A stretch of 64,000 nucleotides of DNA from Cornus controversa (Eukaryota; Streptophyta; Magnoliopsida; Cornales; Cornaceae), in the NCBI GenBank assembly GCA_026545225.1, contig CM048853.1:17672755-17736754 (forward strand), written 5' to 3'. Positions within the stretch are counted from its first letter, which is position 1, and every line of letters starts with the position of its first letter. A program made the position numbers and the translations under genes. Below are positions 47,200 through 58,610 of the stretch, piece after piece. Under the pieces are notes generated by a model. It did no database searches and was not told the origin of the DNA. It saw only the letters and a program-made list of their open reading frames with translations.

Positions 47200-50040
47200 T
47201 CACGAGTCAAAATATACGGGATCCGTCAAAGTGACGACATCCACGTATTCGGTGGTAACTTGGTCATTCACGCACATTTTTAAGCTTTGCCCGTTTACTT
47301 TGAACAACGAGCCGTCTTTCAAGTCCTTCAATTCCACCGCTCCGTGGGGAGCGACGGAATTAACCCATGGAGGAAAGGGTTCTCTCGAAACTCTCCAATC
47401 AGGCAAATCCATGACAGTAGTGGCATCGAGCATTGAGTTGACTTCACAAATGGATTGCTCACTGTCAAAATCGTCACAGTTGAAGTGATTTAGGCATGCC
47501 TCTAAAGGATCCTTGGAAAGAATAGAAGGAAGTGCTTCTTGAACAAGGTCTTCCACTACATCAACACAAAAGCACTCACTTTCGTCTTCGGATGTGTGGT
47601 GGGAAGCATTGAAGATGTTCAAGCGGACTTTCATATTCCCGAAAGAGATGTCCATCACTCCGGTACGGCAATTAACGCAAGCATTTGCCGTGGCCAAGAA
47701 TGGATGACCTAGAATGATAGGAATATGTCGATTTAGATTTTGGACTGGTTCTGTGTCAAGGACTATGAAGTCCACCGAAAAGTAAAATTTGTCCACTTGA
47801 ATGATTACATCCTCAATTATGCCACGTGGTTGCTTCACCGAGCAGTCGGCAAGTTGCAACACAACCGTGGTATGCTTAAGTTCCCCAAAACCTAGTTGTT
47901 GGTAAACTGAGAATGGAAGCAAATTAACACTAGCCCCTAAATCAAGAAGTGCCTTTTCAAAAGATTGATTTCCGATGGTGCACGAAATGGTCGGAGCACC
48001 CGGATCTTTGAATTTAGGAGGGGCTTGGTGTTGGAAAATGAAGCTTATGTGCTCAGTTAAGAGGACTTTCTTAGGAGCATTATTCCTAGATTTGCACTTT
48101 TGAGTGCACAAGTCTTTCAAGAATTTAGCATAGGAGGGAATTTGCCGGATAGCATCAAGGAGAGGGAGATTGATCTTTACTTGTTTAAAGATCTCCATTA
48201 TGTCTTGGATTTTCTCTCCTTGCTTCCCAAAATGAGAAGGTTCCTTCAATCTTTGCGAAAAAGGAACCAGAGGTTCGAAAGAAGTGTCAAGATTTGGAAT
48301 TGATGACGACACAACTTCACTTGCCTTTCCTTTTGGATTTAATGGGATGTTATGCACATTTGGATTTAACAGAAACAATTTTGGATTTAAATGGGATTCT
48401 TTTGGATTTTTGGGTTGCTCTTGGGATTCCTTTCTCTCTTCCTCCCCTACTTTGGAATTGATGACTTTACCACTCCTTAAGGTGGTGATTGATTGAACTT
48501 GCTCCGGAGGAGCATTACAAGATGAAGATGATGGATCCTCAATCATATGAACACCCTTAGGATTCGCCACCGGTTGACTCGGCAACTTACCTTCCTCCCT
48601 TCTATTCAAGGCATTGGCTAGTTGCCCGATTTGAGCTTCTAACCTAGCCATAGATTGATCATTAGCTTCCAGCTTAGAGATTGATTGAGAGTGAGTTTGC
48701 AATAAGCGGGTATTGGCCTCAAGATTGCTTATCACTCTTTCTTCAAAGCCTTGGCTTCTAGGAGGAGGTGGTGGTTGTTTGTAATTGGATCTTTGATGGT
48801 AAGGTTGAGGATTTGGCCTATATTGAGGCTGTTGAGATTGGGAATTGAAAGAATTTTGCCCTTGAAAAAAGGGACTTGATTCTTGAGGTTTCCATGAAAA
48901 AGTTGGATGATTCTTGTAACTAGGATTGTACGTGTTTGAATATGGATCATTCATTTGTTTAGAGAACAAGGCATTCGCTTTCTCTTGAGCATAATCGTGA
49001 GATTGACCGGCAATAGGACAATCTCGCACAAAATGGGAAGTACTATAGCAAAACAAACACACTTCCTGATTTTGAACAGGTTGGTTTGGAGTAGGCAGCC
49101 CATTTTTCATAATTAGGTCCATTTTTCGGGATAAGGCTTCTACTTGCATGGCAACCTCATCTACCTGTGAAATTTCATGCACTCCTCTACAAGGTTGTGT
49201 GGCCTTCCCTTTCCTAGTAGAGGATCGTTGAGCTGAATTATTGCTTAGGATTTGAAAAAGTTTCCATGCCTCATCGGGGCTTTTCAAAAGGTATCCACCT
49301 CCACACGCGGAGTCTATCATTTGTCTATGTTGCTCACTCACCCCATCATAAAAACTTTGCACTAGCTGCCATTTTGGGACAGCATGATGCGGACAAGATT
49401 TAAGAAGGTCTTTTAATCTCTCCCATGTCTCATGAAATTGTTCTTGATCAATTTGGGTGAATCCGGTGATTGCTCTCCGAATATCACTCGTTTTTCCCAT
49501 TGGGAAGTATTTTTTTAAGAACTCTATTTGCATCTCCGCCCAAGAATGGATTGAGTTAGGTTCTAAGGAATTGAACCAACTTCTAGCTTTATCTTTTAGG
49601 GAGAAGGGAAACATACGCAGCTTTAGATCATCCTCTGTAAAGTGTGGTACACGAATAGTGGAACACACAGAAAGGAAGTAATCTAAGTGCCGGTATGGAT
49701 CCTCATTAGGGAGACCGTGGAAGCTATTAAGAAGATTGATGGTGGAGGACTTTATTTCGAATTGATTTGCCGCTACATCCGAAAATTGAATACATGAAGG
49801 TACTTCAAATGTAGTTGGAAGATAAAAGTCCATAAGCAACTCTCCTTGAGGAGGTGGAGGTGGAGGTGGTTGTTCATGATTAAAAGGAGGTAGTCTGGGA
49901 GGTTGTCTCTCATTTGGGTCCATGTTTTCAGTCCTAGGCAATATAGGGTCCCTAGAGGTTCCTCTACGTTGTCTAAGTGTTCTTTCAAGTTCAATATTAC
50001 AAGGAACCAAAGGAAGTGACAATGACCGTGTACCTAACAT
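47200..50040 (-). CDS. Athila-type gag-protease polyprotein, open
   Basis: 946-residue frame that looks whole. A likelier start than the first Met is the MDPNERQPPRLPP methionine at 49923. A proline-rich lead is followed by the retrotransposon gag domain (about residues 95-260; DPYRHLDYFLSVCSTIRVP, LKDKARSWFNSLEPNSIHSW), then a CCHC zinc knuckle (CLFCYSTSHFVRDC, about 327-340), a Gln/Pro-rich linker, a short coiled coil and a retropepsin-like domain (about 680-800) with its D-x-G-A-S active-site motif, ADCSVKQPRGIIEDV and IILGHPFLATANA. The frame ends some 120 residues later without entering reverse transcriptase. This fits gag-only or gag-PR non-autonomous elements that lean on pol from a relative. 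Confidence 0.88.
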   Translation of the reverse strand: MLGTRSLSLPLVPCNIELERTLRQRRGTSRDPILPRTENMDPNERQPPRLPPFNHEQPPPPPPPQGELLMDFYLPTTFEVPSCIQFSDVAANQFEIKSSTINLLNSFHGLPNEDPYRHLDYFLSVCSTIRVPHFTEDDLKLRMFPFSLKDKARSWFNSLEPNSIHSWAEMQIEFLKKYFPMGKTSDIRRAITGFTQIDQEQFHETWERLKDLLKSCPHHAVPKWQLVQSFYDGVSEQHRQMIDSACGGGYLLKSPDEAWKLFQILSNNSAQRSSTRKGKATQPCRGVHEISQVDEVAMQVEALSRKMDLIMKNGLPTPNQPVQNQEVCLFCYSTSHFVRDCPIAGQSHDYAQEKANALFSKQMNDPYSNTYNPSYKNHPTFSWKPQESSPFFQGQNSFNSQSQQPQYRPNPQPYHQRSNYKQPPPPPRSQGFEERVISNLEANTRLLQTHSQSISKLEANDQSMARLEAQIGQLANALNRREEGKLPSQPVANPKGVHMIEDPSSSSCNAPPEQVQSITTLRSGKVINSKVGEEERKESQEQPKNPKESHLNPKLFLLNPNVHNIPLNPKGKASEVVSSSIPNLDTSFEPLVPFSQRLKEPSHFGKQGEKIQDIMEIFKQVKINLPLLDAIRQIPSYAKFLKDLCTQKCKSRNNAPKKVLLTEHISFIFQHQAPPKFKDPGAPTISCTIGNQSFEKALLDLGASVNLLPFSVYQQLGFGELKHTTVVLQLADCSVKQPRGIIEDVIIQVDKFYFSVDFIVLDTEPVQNLNRHIPIILGHPFLATANACVNCRTGVMDISFGNMKVRLNIFNASHHTSEDESECFCVDVVEDLVQEALPSILSKDPLEACLNHFNCDDFDSEQSICEVNSMLDATTVMDLPDWRVSREPFPPWVNSVAPHGAVELKDLKDGSLFKVNGQSLKMCVNDQVTTEYVDVVTLTDPVYFDS

Positions 50041-50304
50041 GCATTAATAGTAGAACAACACCTCAATACGCAAAATAAACAATAATATATACAAAGAAAA
50101 ATGAATGAACTCAAACCCACTGATTTTAGACTTTATACTCACAAAGGGTTCCAACTTCAATTCTTTTAGATGCCCGCTATGTGGTATACCAAAAATCAAG
50201 AAATTTAAGAAATAAGAACAAGATATATACAAAAAGAATGAAAGAATTTCTAGCCTAAGAATTAAACCAGATTTAATCTTCCAATGGCGACAATTACACC
50301 GTAG

Positions 50305-50322
50305 TCCCCGGCAACGGCGCCA
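50305..50322 (-). promoter_or_regulatory. Primer-binding site of the Athila-type element
   Basis: Minus strand TGGCGCCGTTGCCGGGGA, six bases after the end of the 5' LTR. The motif is the Asp-tRNA-type site used by Athila and related elements. Confidence 0.88.
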
Positions 50323-50328
50323 AAATTT

Positions 50329-51753
50329 TGATGTGGCTAAACTCGAATTATATTGTAAGCTTAATATTGCCTTTTTTATCAAAATATAATTTAACCACTC
50401 GCAAGAGCACGAATCTTTGTAGATACGGTTCTATATAGAGGGTATCGATCACACGAGGACTAGTCGTAATTGTCTTAAAGAAAGATTAATTCCACTTTAA
50501 TCCTAAAAATAGGGTTTTGAGTTTTTGTTTATAAAACTATTGCATGAATGAAATAACAATAAAATTAAAAGGTAAAGGATGGGAGAGAGAACTAGGGTTG
50601 GTTTCCACCACTAGCCATTCACATGTTCCTAAGTGTAGCAAGCATGGGATTCATAAATTAAATGCCTAACAATGTCATTAGGCTTGTGACCTCAATGACA
50701 TATCAAAAGATTAATGTATGTGTCCACCTATCATAATCCATCTTCAACAAGCATAGTTCTTCAACCTAACTAACTATCTAATTACCCTACTCTCTAAGTG
50801 AACCTACATGCATCCAAACTACCTTATCTTGGCATGATTTATACAAACAAACACAACACATTCATTTAAACACCATTATCTAGCCATCATTTGCACTTCT
50901 TGTGGAATATGCAAATGTTGTGCATTCACATGAAAGAATCTACTCTAAGACAAGAATAAACTCAACATCAAATAAATATTTAAAAGAAATGTATTAGTGT
51001 ACATGGTCACTAGGCTAAATAATTAACATTTAATTACAAATCCCAAGTGCTACAAAGATGAACAAGTTTACATGGCTAGGGGTTGAAACCAACACCCTAG
51101 TAGAAGAGTTAGTTGCTCATGGTTGCCTTGCACTCTTCCATTGATGGAGAATATGAAGCTTCTTGGTCTGGTTCAGCTCCTCTTTCTCCTCTCCCGAATC
51201 TCTCTCTTCTTCTATTCTGATGTGTATTGAGAGATATATGAGAGATATGTGGCTTCTTTGTGCTTTAAGGCTCCATTTTTAACCTTGGGGCCCACCATAT
51301 ATATATATATATATATCAATATATACACCCTTTATATCAAGAAGGTCCCCAAAGGTCTTGTTCAAGTCAGACAATCCCCCTAAGTCGTGCAAAAAGGGAG
51401 ATTTTGTTGCAAGTGGGAGAGCAGGTGAGCAAGTGGGCAAGTGGCTTTTGTAGAATCTCGATCAATCTCGATTGGATCTCGATTGATCGAGATTTTGATC
51501 AATCGAAATGAGATCTCGATCAATCGAGATCTCGATTGATCGAGATCAACATCTCGATTGATCGAGATGCCTTGGCTGCAATTTTAAACCTTTCTCTTCA
51601 ACTGCAACAAGCCTCAAACTTTGCTCCTTTCACTACAAGTCCTGCAATACATCAAAAACACAAAAATACCGTAAACATATCTCGGTAAACGTAGAAACAG
51701 AACTAACATATGCCATAAAGAGGGTTCAAATGCATAGAATTGAACACTTATCA
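50329..51753 (-). repeat. 5' LTR of the Athila-type element
   Basis: 1425 bp, near-identical to the left LTR (about 33 differences plus one extra palindrome unit of roughly 20 bp at about 51500). Carries the palindrome cluster 51454-51568 and a (TA)n box near 51300. Confidence 0.92.
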
Positions 51754-51893
51754 TTAAGCATTCCACAACTTTGGGGCCAAGAGAACTACGAAATTGATCA
51801 AGAATACGATCCCTTGTACTGAAAATAGACTCAGAAGCAACAATAGAGATGAGAATGGCTAAAGCATCTGCAATTTGAGAAAGAACTATATAC

Positions 51894-53035
51894 TGATAAA
51901 TGTAGAATAGTGGATGTTTGTCGTTACTTCTCTACACTTTGTACAAAAATAAAACTTGCAAAAACTCTACTAAAAATTGTATAGTAATAAATAGGGTCAA
52001 ACTACTCTCAATTGAGATTCCAAATGAGCTCAAATTCACACATTAATTTATGGAATGAAAATGATTTTTTTTTTAAATATTTTTTATTTTGGAATTATAA
52101 TGATTAAATAAAACTATAATAATAAAAGAAATCTCAAGGGAAGGGAATCCACCACCACGAATCCATATAAATAAATTTTCTACTATTCTTATATGATTTT
52201 TCCTCCAATAAACAATACACTTCACCAATGCAATTACAACTTGAAAAGATGAAGGAAAGTATGACATAAAAAGCAAACTTGATTATATATGAGAGTATTT
52301 TTTTACTTAATCTATTGCACATTTTCTAGGTAAATAGAGGTAGGCATTCTTTGAATTACCATTATTTGGCAAACACGAAGAATCCTCCCTCTAATTTTCT
52401 TTTGAAAATAAAAACTCAGAATAAAGAATAAAAGAATACTCTTGGGAGGAAAAAAATATATAAGAATATAAAAGAACTTACTTATATTTCATCATAGTGA
52501 CTTCATCACTCCTTGAGAGGTGTGTTTACAAGAAAAGAAAATGAATACAAGAAAATATTTACAACTACACTTTATTTTTTTTCTACAATTTCTAACTCTT
52601 TTCACCAACCTCTAAGACCCCCTATTTATAGAGTTAGAGGGGAATGGTTTAGGTGGGAAAATACCAAAATTTAAAAACAAAAATTCAAAATTCAAAATAC
52701 AAAATTTTGAATTTAAATATATAAGGTTTGATCTTCGTATCTTCAATTTGAATTCTGGACTGCTGATGTGGCCGTGTAAAAAACATATTTTACAAAGTTT
52801 TGAACTTGAGATCTCTTGTGGAGTAAATTGTACAGAATACCATCTCTCCTACAATTCTTCTTATGTTTATATTTGGCTATACATATCATTTTCAGCCATT
52901 TTTACTGCTTTTCTTCTCATTTGAAAATCAGCCCCTATAAACATAAAATGCAAAGATAAGAAAATTTAAATAAAGTAAAATAGTAATTAAAGACTTATTT
53001 TGAGATATAAAATAGCAAGTTTTGTGCTCTGATCA
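51894..53035. mobile_element. Solo LTR inserted in the Ac-like transposase gene
   Basis: A 1142-bp stretch with TG..CA ends (TGATAAATGTAG to GCTCTGATCA) and a perfect 5-bp duplication TATAC on both sides (51889-51893, 53036-53040). Removing it with one TATAC restores the hAT frame (RYIVLSQIA). A CTATTTATAGAG box near 52620 could be the TATA box of an LTR on the plus strand. No internal retroelement part is present, so it is a solo LTR left by recombination, family unknown. Confidence 0.7.
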
Positions 53036-54455
53036 TATACCTTATACTATTCACCTTTCACCAATTCAAAATTTCAAACTTTGGACTATTTTTTTCACAA
53101 GGTTCCTCCAAGTACTTGTCCACTTCTAACTTATATTCATCACTTTCTTCTTGTTCCAGATGCTTTTCAAAATCTGATAGTGCTATGAGATAACTTGCAT
53201 TACCCTGTTGGTCAACCTCCATCTCATTAAGAGTTTGAGTTTGAGTTTGAGAAAATTTGATAAAAAACCAAACATCATCCTAATCACTAGCCAAAGGAGG
53301 TCCATCTTTAAGTTCTAAGGTGAAAAGAGGCTCTTCATCTCCAAATCTCTCAAATGCTTTCTAAACTTTAATGTGGCAACCAACATGAGATATGTGGAGT
53401 TTCACCTAGTTGGAACATCTAAGCACAAAAAACTTTTAATTGTTACCTCCTCCCTAATTACATATTCCTCGAACTGTTGTTCTCTTTGTAGAGAACTCTT
53501 AATGAACTTCATCACTCCATGAATTCGAGTCAATAAATCTTTTATTTCACTTAACCCATCTTTCACAATTAAATTGAGAATATGGCACAACATCTCACAT
53601 GAAAAACTCACCGCCTATCATTAAAGAGTCACTCTTCTTAAAAAGCTTTCTCTTCAAACATGCAATAACAACATCATTTGAACTTGCATTATCAATAGTA
53701 AGAGTGCTTAGTTTCTCTATACTCCATTCCTTCAAACAATCCTCCATCGCTCGACCAATTGCCTCACTTTTGTGACTAAAAATCACACAAAAGTTTAGAA
53801 CTCTTTTAGGCACATGTAAGATAGGTTTTGCAATGAGGTCCATGAATTTGTAGTGAGACAAAGTCTTTGGTTTGGTTTCAACAAACAAGCCTTCAATTTC
53901 TTTTTCTTAGTTGCATACAAGGTCAAACAATCCCTCACTAGTGTAGTACGCAATACAATTTTAAAATTGGGTTGCAAGATGCTACAAAAGTGATGAAAAC
54001 CTTCTTTCTATACATGTTTAAAGGGTAACTCTTCTATAATGATCATTCTAGTAAGGGCTTGTCTACATTGTTCTTAGTCAAAACTCCAAACACTTGGGTT
54101 ACTACCCTCACTTTGTGTTCCTGATTGAAATGATAAATTCTTTTGTTTATTGTCTTTGACTTTATAGGGGTTCTTAGGACAATTTAAATTATACTTAATT
54201 TTTCAAAACACAAGTCCTATTCGCACTAATCCACTTAAAGACTAAACTAAAATAGTTACATCTAACACCATTTTCTTTCCCATCCTTCACAATTTTGGTA
54301 AAATGATCCCACATAGCAGAATGATGACCCTTTTTTTTAGGAAGAGTTCAAATTACCTCTTTAGTAGGAGAAGTACCAGTGGGTTCTTGAGTAAACTCAT
54401 TGGAAAATAACTCACTAGGAGGAAGCTCACTGGGATCTCCCGTACCACTTGCCAT

Positions 54456-57349
54456 CTAACATCAACAAAAAGACAAAAAAATAACTAGCCAAATAACTAG
54501 TATATTCATGCACTAGTATTCACAAGTATGCTTGCATACATAAATGATGCTAAGTAAAAGGGAATACATGGCATCATTTAAATTTTTGACTAGTTATTTG
54601 TTGACCCTGAGAGATGATCTCCAACATGACAGAAATTTAAAATTTTAATTTTTGTCGTAATTGATAGTGCTCTTAACCAGAATGATTAATATATAGGTGC
54701 AAACTCCACTATAATTTGGTGAAATATTGACAACATTTTTGGCAAGCATCCATTTGATGAGATGAATTTTGTTAAGAGAAAAAAATGGCACGAAAAAAAT
54801 GGCAAATAATCTCAGAAGTCTAACCATCCTAGCAGCCTGACCCTAAAATTATTAAGTAGAACACACTTAAGAAGAACACTTGGGTCATCCTATTAATTGT
54901 TTAGTTAGATATACCAGAACCAACTACCTATTGACATAATTATATAAAACTACATACAATAATCTGATAAGTTTCTGCAAGGACTTTTATGAGTAAACTA
55001 GCCATATCAATGACCTATTCTATAAATGCACTACCAAAAACTAGAAAACACAGGCATAGATGGGGCCCTCTTTGCATTTCTTGTATAGTTGTAGAAATCT
55101 TATAAAAACAATAGCATAACAACTACTTTTGAAAGGAAATATGACTGAGAAATACAAGATATATATATATGGCTATTTCTCCCACTCATTTGATTGTTTT
55201 GGGAACAAAACAGAATAAGACATAAGATTCAAAGTATTTAATAGAGCAACTTCATCTTGACATTTCAATACTAACATTTAGGCTTACTAGCTTAGTAAGC
55301 TTACAAACAATCTTCATGAAAGCTAACATCAAATGGATTATCTTATATATAAAAAATGTATCCAATAATTGAAATAAAAAATTAGATGTTTGCTATCTTG
55401 GACCTAAACTTGGAAGTAGGAGATCAAAGCCAAATATCCTGCTCAAGTCATGAAATTTGGGATTTTAATTTGCTGTCTTAGACCCAAACTTTTGTATGCC
55501 TTTAAGCCATTACATTGGTATCCTCAGTGTGGATTCATGTGAAGCTTTTCCCAAAACCCTCTCAATGATAGCCTAGCTGCAAACTTAAATTAGCATCACA
55601 AACTGCAAGACCAGGATACCTTATGATCGCTTATTTACTTTAGCTATGCGGGCTCTGTTGGTGAAATATTTACCAGCTGGTAGGCTTAACAGAAATGGAA
55701 GTACGGTGGGATTTTTGCTATATTTGCTTATTTGTAGTGTTGGAATGGCAACAAATGTTATAGCATTTCTTGGGGTGGGGGATTCTAGAAGGGACATATG
55801 GTGGTCCGATGGATCGCACATGGTATTAAAATCTTGTGAATTTTTTTACATAATTTCTTCACATGATTCAGAACTAATTGAAAAAAAATTGTTCTTGATG
55901 TGAGACTTTTAAAGGGTAGGGGACCAGAATTTGTTGACAGTAGGCATCATATAGCTTGTGTAGAGAAATTTAGCGCTACCACCGGCTCTCTGCTCTTTTA
56001 TTCTCAAATCAGGTATCTAACTATCCATAGTAGTTCAAGCATTTGAAGGTGTCACATTGAAACTATGATGGCAATGGTTGCTTTGTTGTTTACTACAACT
56101 CATTGAAGGACATCTGAGAGTTAAAGAAGGCAACACAATCTGTAAGTAAAAAAGAAAAGAAAGAGTAGGTGGAAAAGAATGTTACGATTATGAGAAAATG
56201 ATGGCACTTTGAGTTGCTTTTGCTTTTACAGTGAAGAAATAAGAGGGGCCTTTCTATTGGAAGACACCATATATATGAAAACTTCTAACATGTCTACTTC
56301 ACAGTTGAGCTATCCATTGCCGAAGATGTTACCGTTGTTTAATACAATTACTGTATTCTTTGAAATAGGTAATTCTGGATGAAGTACTTTTAGATGTTCC
56401 CATTAGAAATCATGTTTGGAGCTAATGTATCAACCAAATCACTTGGGGTGCCTTACATGTGTTTTGTATAACAATTGCAATTAATTATTTTTTGATATCA
56501 TTTTCTTCGCAATTGCTATAGGAAGGGAAAGTACACTATGCTTTCAGTATCTTCTTGGCATAGTTGGTCCACTTTGAGAGTTTATGGAGTCAAGAGACTG
56601 CCCATTATAGATTCATGACAATGTCTCATTAAATGCTTATCTTCTTTGTTTTGCCTTGAGAAAAATATTTGTAAAAGAGTTATTGAGTGCTATAAGTAAG
56701 CCCCCTTGTGAATTTTTAGTTGCAAGTTTGACCAATATATTGCTATATTAATAAATCAGGTGGAAATACTAATGTAATGGACATAGTAGCAGAAAATATA
56801 TAGTCTGTCATCGAAAAATGCTTGAACAAATAAAAATCTTTTGCACTTGTCAAATGATGTTTCTATCACTATTCGATCCTTGATGACAAGGTTTAGATTC
56901 ATTGTAATAATGTTTCATAAAATCTTGTACATAACTTAGTTCAACATTTCATTCAATTATGTTTTTGACAGCTTCTTTTTGTATTCCCATGAATGTTTCC
57001 ACTCATTTGTTGGAACATTCAAATAAAATGATTTAGCATTCAATTAAAGGTTGTGGCCTTGAATTGTTGTGGAAAGATGAAGAAATTAAGGCTCGCAAGC
57101 CAAGCTCAATTATAAGTTCTCTTGTCTCTGTTATTGTATTTACTCATCAATATCGTCAACATTAACGTGACTGACCCCCACCACATTCAACAGTAGAGCT
57201 ACTTGCACTATACTATGCCTTTGGGTTTTGTTTTGTTTTGGACATCTTTATTGGGAATTTCCATGTATGAAGAACTTACCTAAAATGATACTAGTCCATT
57301 AAACAACATTCTTAATTATGTAGGTTGATTGTACATTGTACATATGAAT
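54456..57349. other. Spacer between two hAT genes, no gene recognised
   Basis: The open frames at 55621-55903 (both strands) have mixed composition and no motif I know. The 5' end of the Ac-like element should lie here but its TIR was not found. Parts between 56200 and 56800 look like decayed coding or UTR DNA without a recognisable product. Confidence 0.35.
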
Positions 57350-58610
57350 CAGGGCTGGCCCTGAGATTCTCAAATTTTTGAGGGGCCCTAAGCGAACTTT
57401 CAAATGAGGGGCCCTTTATACAAAAAGTTTTACACGCGCATATCAAAGTAAATGTGATCGTCCTACATTTTGAGCAGCAAAATTATCAATTAAAGTGCTC
57501 CAATCAAGTTTTTCCAACATATTTTTCTCAATAGATATCATTGCCAATCCATTTAATCTCTCTTGTGACATCGTTGACCGTAAGTAAGATTTAATAAACT
57601 TCAACTTTTAAAAACTTATCTCAACAGATGCAATTGTAACTGGGATAGTCAATAAGACTGTATATGCAATCCAAGCATTTGGAAAACAATAATCTAGCCT
57701 TTTTATAAAATCTAATACTTCAATTGCCTTTTTTTGTTCCTCTTGGTAAATCTTCTCTTAAGACTTTTAACTCTGAAAATAATTCTATGCCATCAATATC
57801 AGAAACCATGTCATGTCTTAGAAGATCTTCAAGTTTATGACATGAACATTTTAAACTATCATTATCTTCAGACTTCAACCTCTCCAAATTAAACAAAAAT
57901 AAAAAAGAGTCATCATATTATTGAAATTGTTCAAATCTATTCTTGAGTGAAGCAAGAGCTTGATCAACTATGTATATGAAATAATTAACTCTAAATGATT
58001 CTTCAACTGATTGTGTTATCTCTTCACTAGCACTCATCAAATTGTTTCTTTCTATGAATGACACGTTTTTCACGAAAAATAGGTTAAACTTTCATTTTAG
58101 TTGCAATCTCTTTAGCCTCAAACATAGCATATTCAAATCCATTTTCTCTATAAGTTTCAAAAAAGGAAATGAGTCCTCTTAAGAGATCTATAGCAACATC
58201 AATCTGCATGTCCTCTGTTTGCATAATTTTGCTTACTCTGTTAACAACATTCAATATATTAAACCAAATAACCATGCCAAGCAAGAACTCAAAATTCTCA
58301 ATTTCATATGTTGTTAAGCACTCAGTATCACTCTTTATCTTGGGATCTTCACTAATACTTGCTAAGTGAAATAAAGCATTTCTTATATCTGGAGTTTGGA
58401 ATCTTATTGCTTTAACACTTTCAACTTGACATTCCCAATGTGTTTGTGATGGTGGCTTAAGTGTGAAACCTTTAACATTATCTGTGAAAACTTTTCATCG
58501 CTTTGTAGAAGATGAAAACAATGAATAGATACATTGCACAACTCCAAAAAAAGATGAAGCTTTAGAACAAGAATTTGCCATATCACAAAATGCAAGATTA
58601 AGACTATGAC
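57350..58610 (-). pseudogene. hAT transposase, zinc-finger MYM/TTF type, C-terminal part
   Basis: The terminus CAGGGCTGGCCCTGAG at 57350 fits hAT ends. Minus-strand pieces: HSLNLAFCDMANSCS (58610 inward), VKAIRFQTPDIRNAL and DPKIKSDTECLTTYEIENFEF (about 58300-58440), LGMVIWFNILNVVNRVSKIM and IDVAIDLLRGLISFFETYRENGF (58084-58284), then near 57440-57590 the dimerisation part with ERLNGLAMISIEKNMLEKLD and STLIDNFAAQNVGR. Stops and small shifts interrupt the frame, so it is inactive. The gene is split by the gypsy insertion and continues at 63966. Confidence 0.72.

Larger units (their letters stand above)
41704..51753 (-). mobile_element. Athila-type Ty3-gypsy retrotransposon, non-autonomous, structurally complete
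   Basis: Two TG..CA LTRs (41704-43107 and 50329-51753) flank a 7.2 kb interior, with a perfect 5-bp target duplication TTAAG on both sides (41699-41703, 51754-51758). On the minus strand, in order: primer-binding site, long gag-protease frame, palindrome array, two further open frames, a 1.9 kb untranslated part and the polypurine tract. I found no reverse transcriptase, RNase H or integrase sequence, so it would depend on a relative for movement. About 33 LTR differences counted by eye (2-3 percent) suggest roughly one to a few million years, depending on the rate used. Confidence 0.88.
40503..54455 (-). mobile_element. Ac-like hAT transposon (RICESLEEPER type) with nested insertions
   Basis: The left end at 40503, TAGGGGTGCACATGG, matches the TIR of the 577-bp hAT at 33773. 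About 1.1 kb of AT-rich DNA, with a 50-bp tandem duplication near 40760-40865, separates it from the transposase stop codon at 41625. The coding part runs right to a start codon at 54455. Two later insertions, 41704-51753 and 51894-53035, split it. The right terminus was not found between 54456 and 57349, so linking the 40503 end to this gene is an inference. Confidence 0.6.
41625..54455 (-). pseudogene. hAT transposase, BED zinc finger/RICESLEEPER-like, interrupted
   Basis: Minus-strand pieces in order: BED-finger region from MASGTGDPSELPPSELFSN (54455 down to about 54110) with HHSAMWDHFTK; NFKI-RTTLVRDCLTLY and TNSWTSLQNLSYMCL (53795-53977); RVLNFCVIFSHKSEAIGRA, LTIDNASSNDVVIACLKRK (53595-53888); CHILNLIVKDGLSEI and KSFLCLDVPTR (53402-53611); a piece ending KYLEEPC (about 53090); then the hAT dimerisation domain SQIADALAILISIVASES and ILDQFRSSLGPKVVECL (51754-51888), ending ICTQDWFGVAPFPMHVEET in front of the stop at 41625-41627. 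The two insertions fall inside codons and the frame resumes after each with one target copy removed. An in-frame TGA in the N-terminal part (near 54355) and further stops show that the gene is also decayed on its own. Confidence 0.8.

Noticed and set aside
55759-55766. TATAGCAT, equal to the 8 bases left of the hAT end at 40503
   Set aside because: Considered as the right target copy of the Ac-like hAT, but no TIR complement precedes it, and an 8-mer is expected about once by chance in a window of this size.
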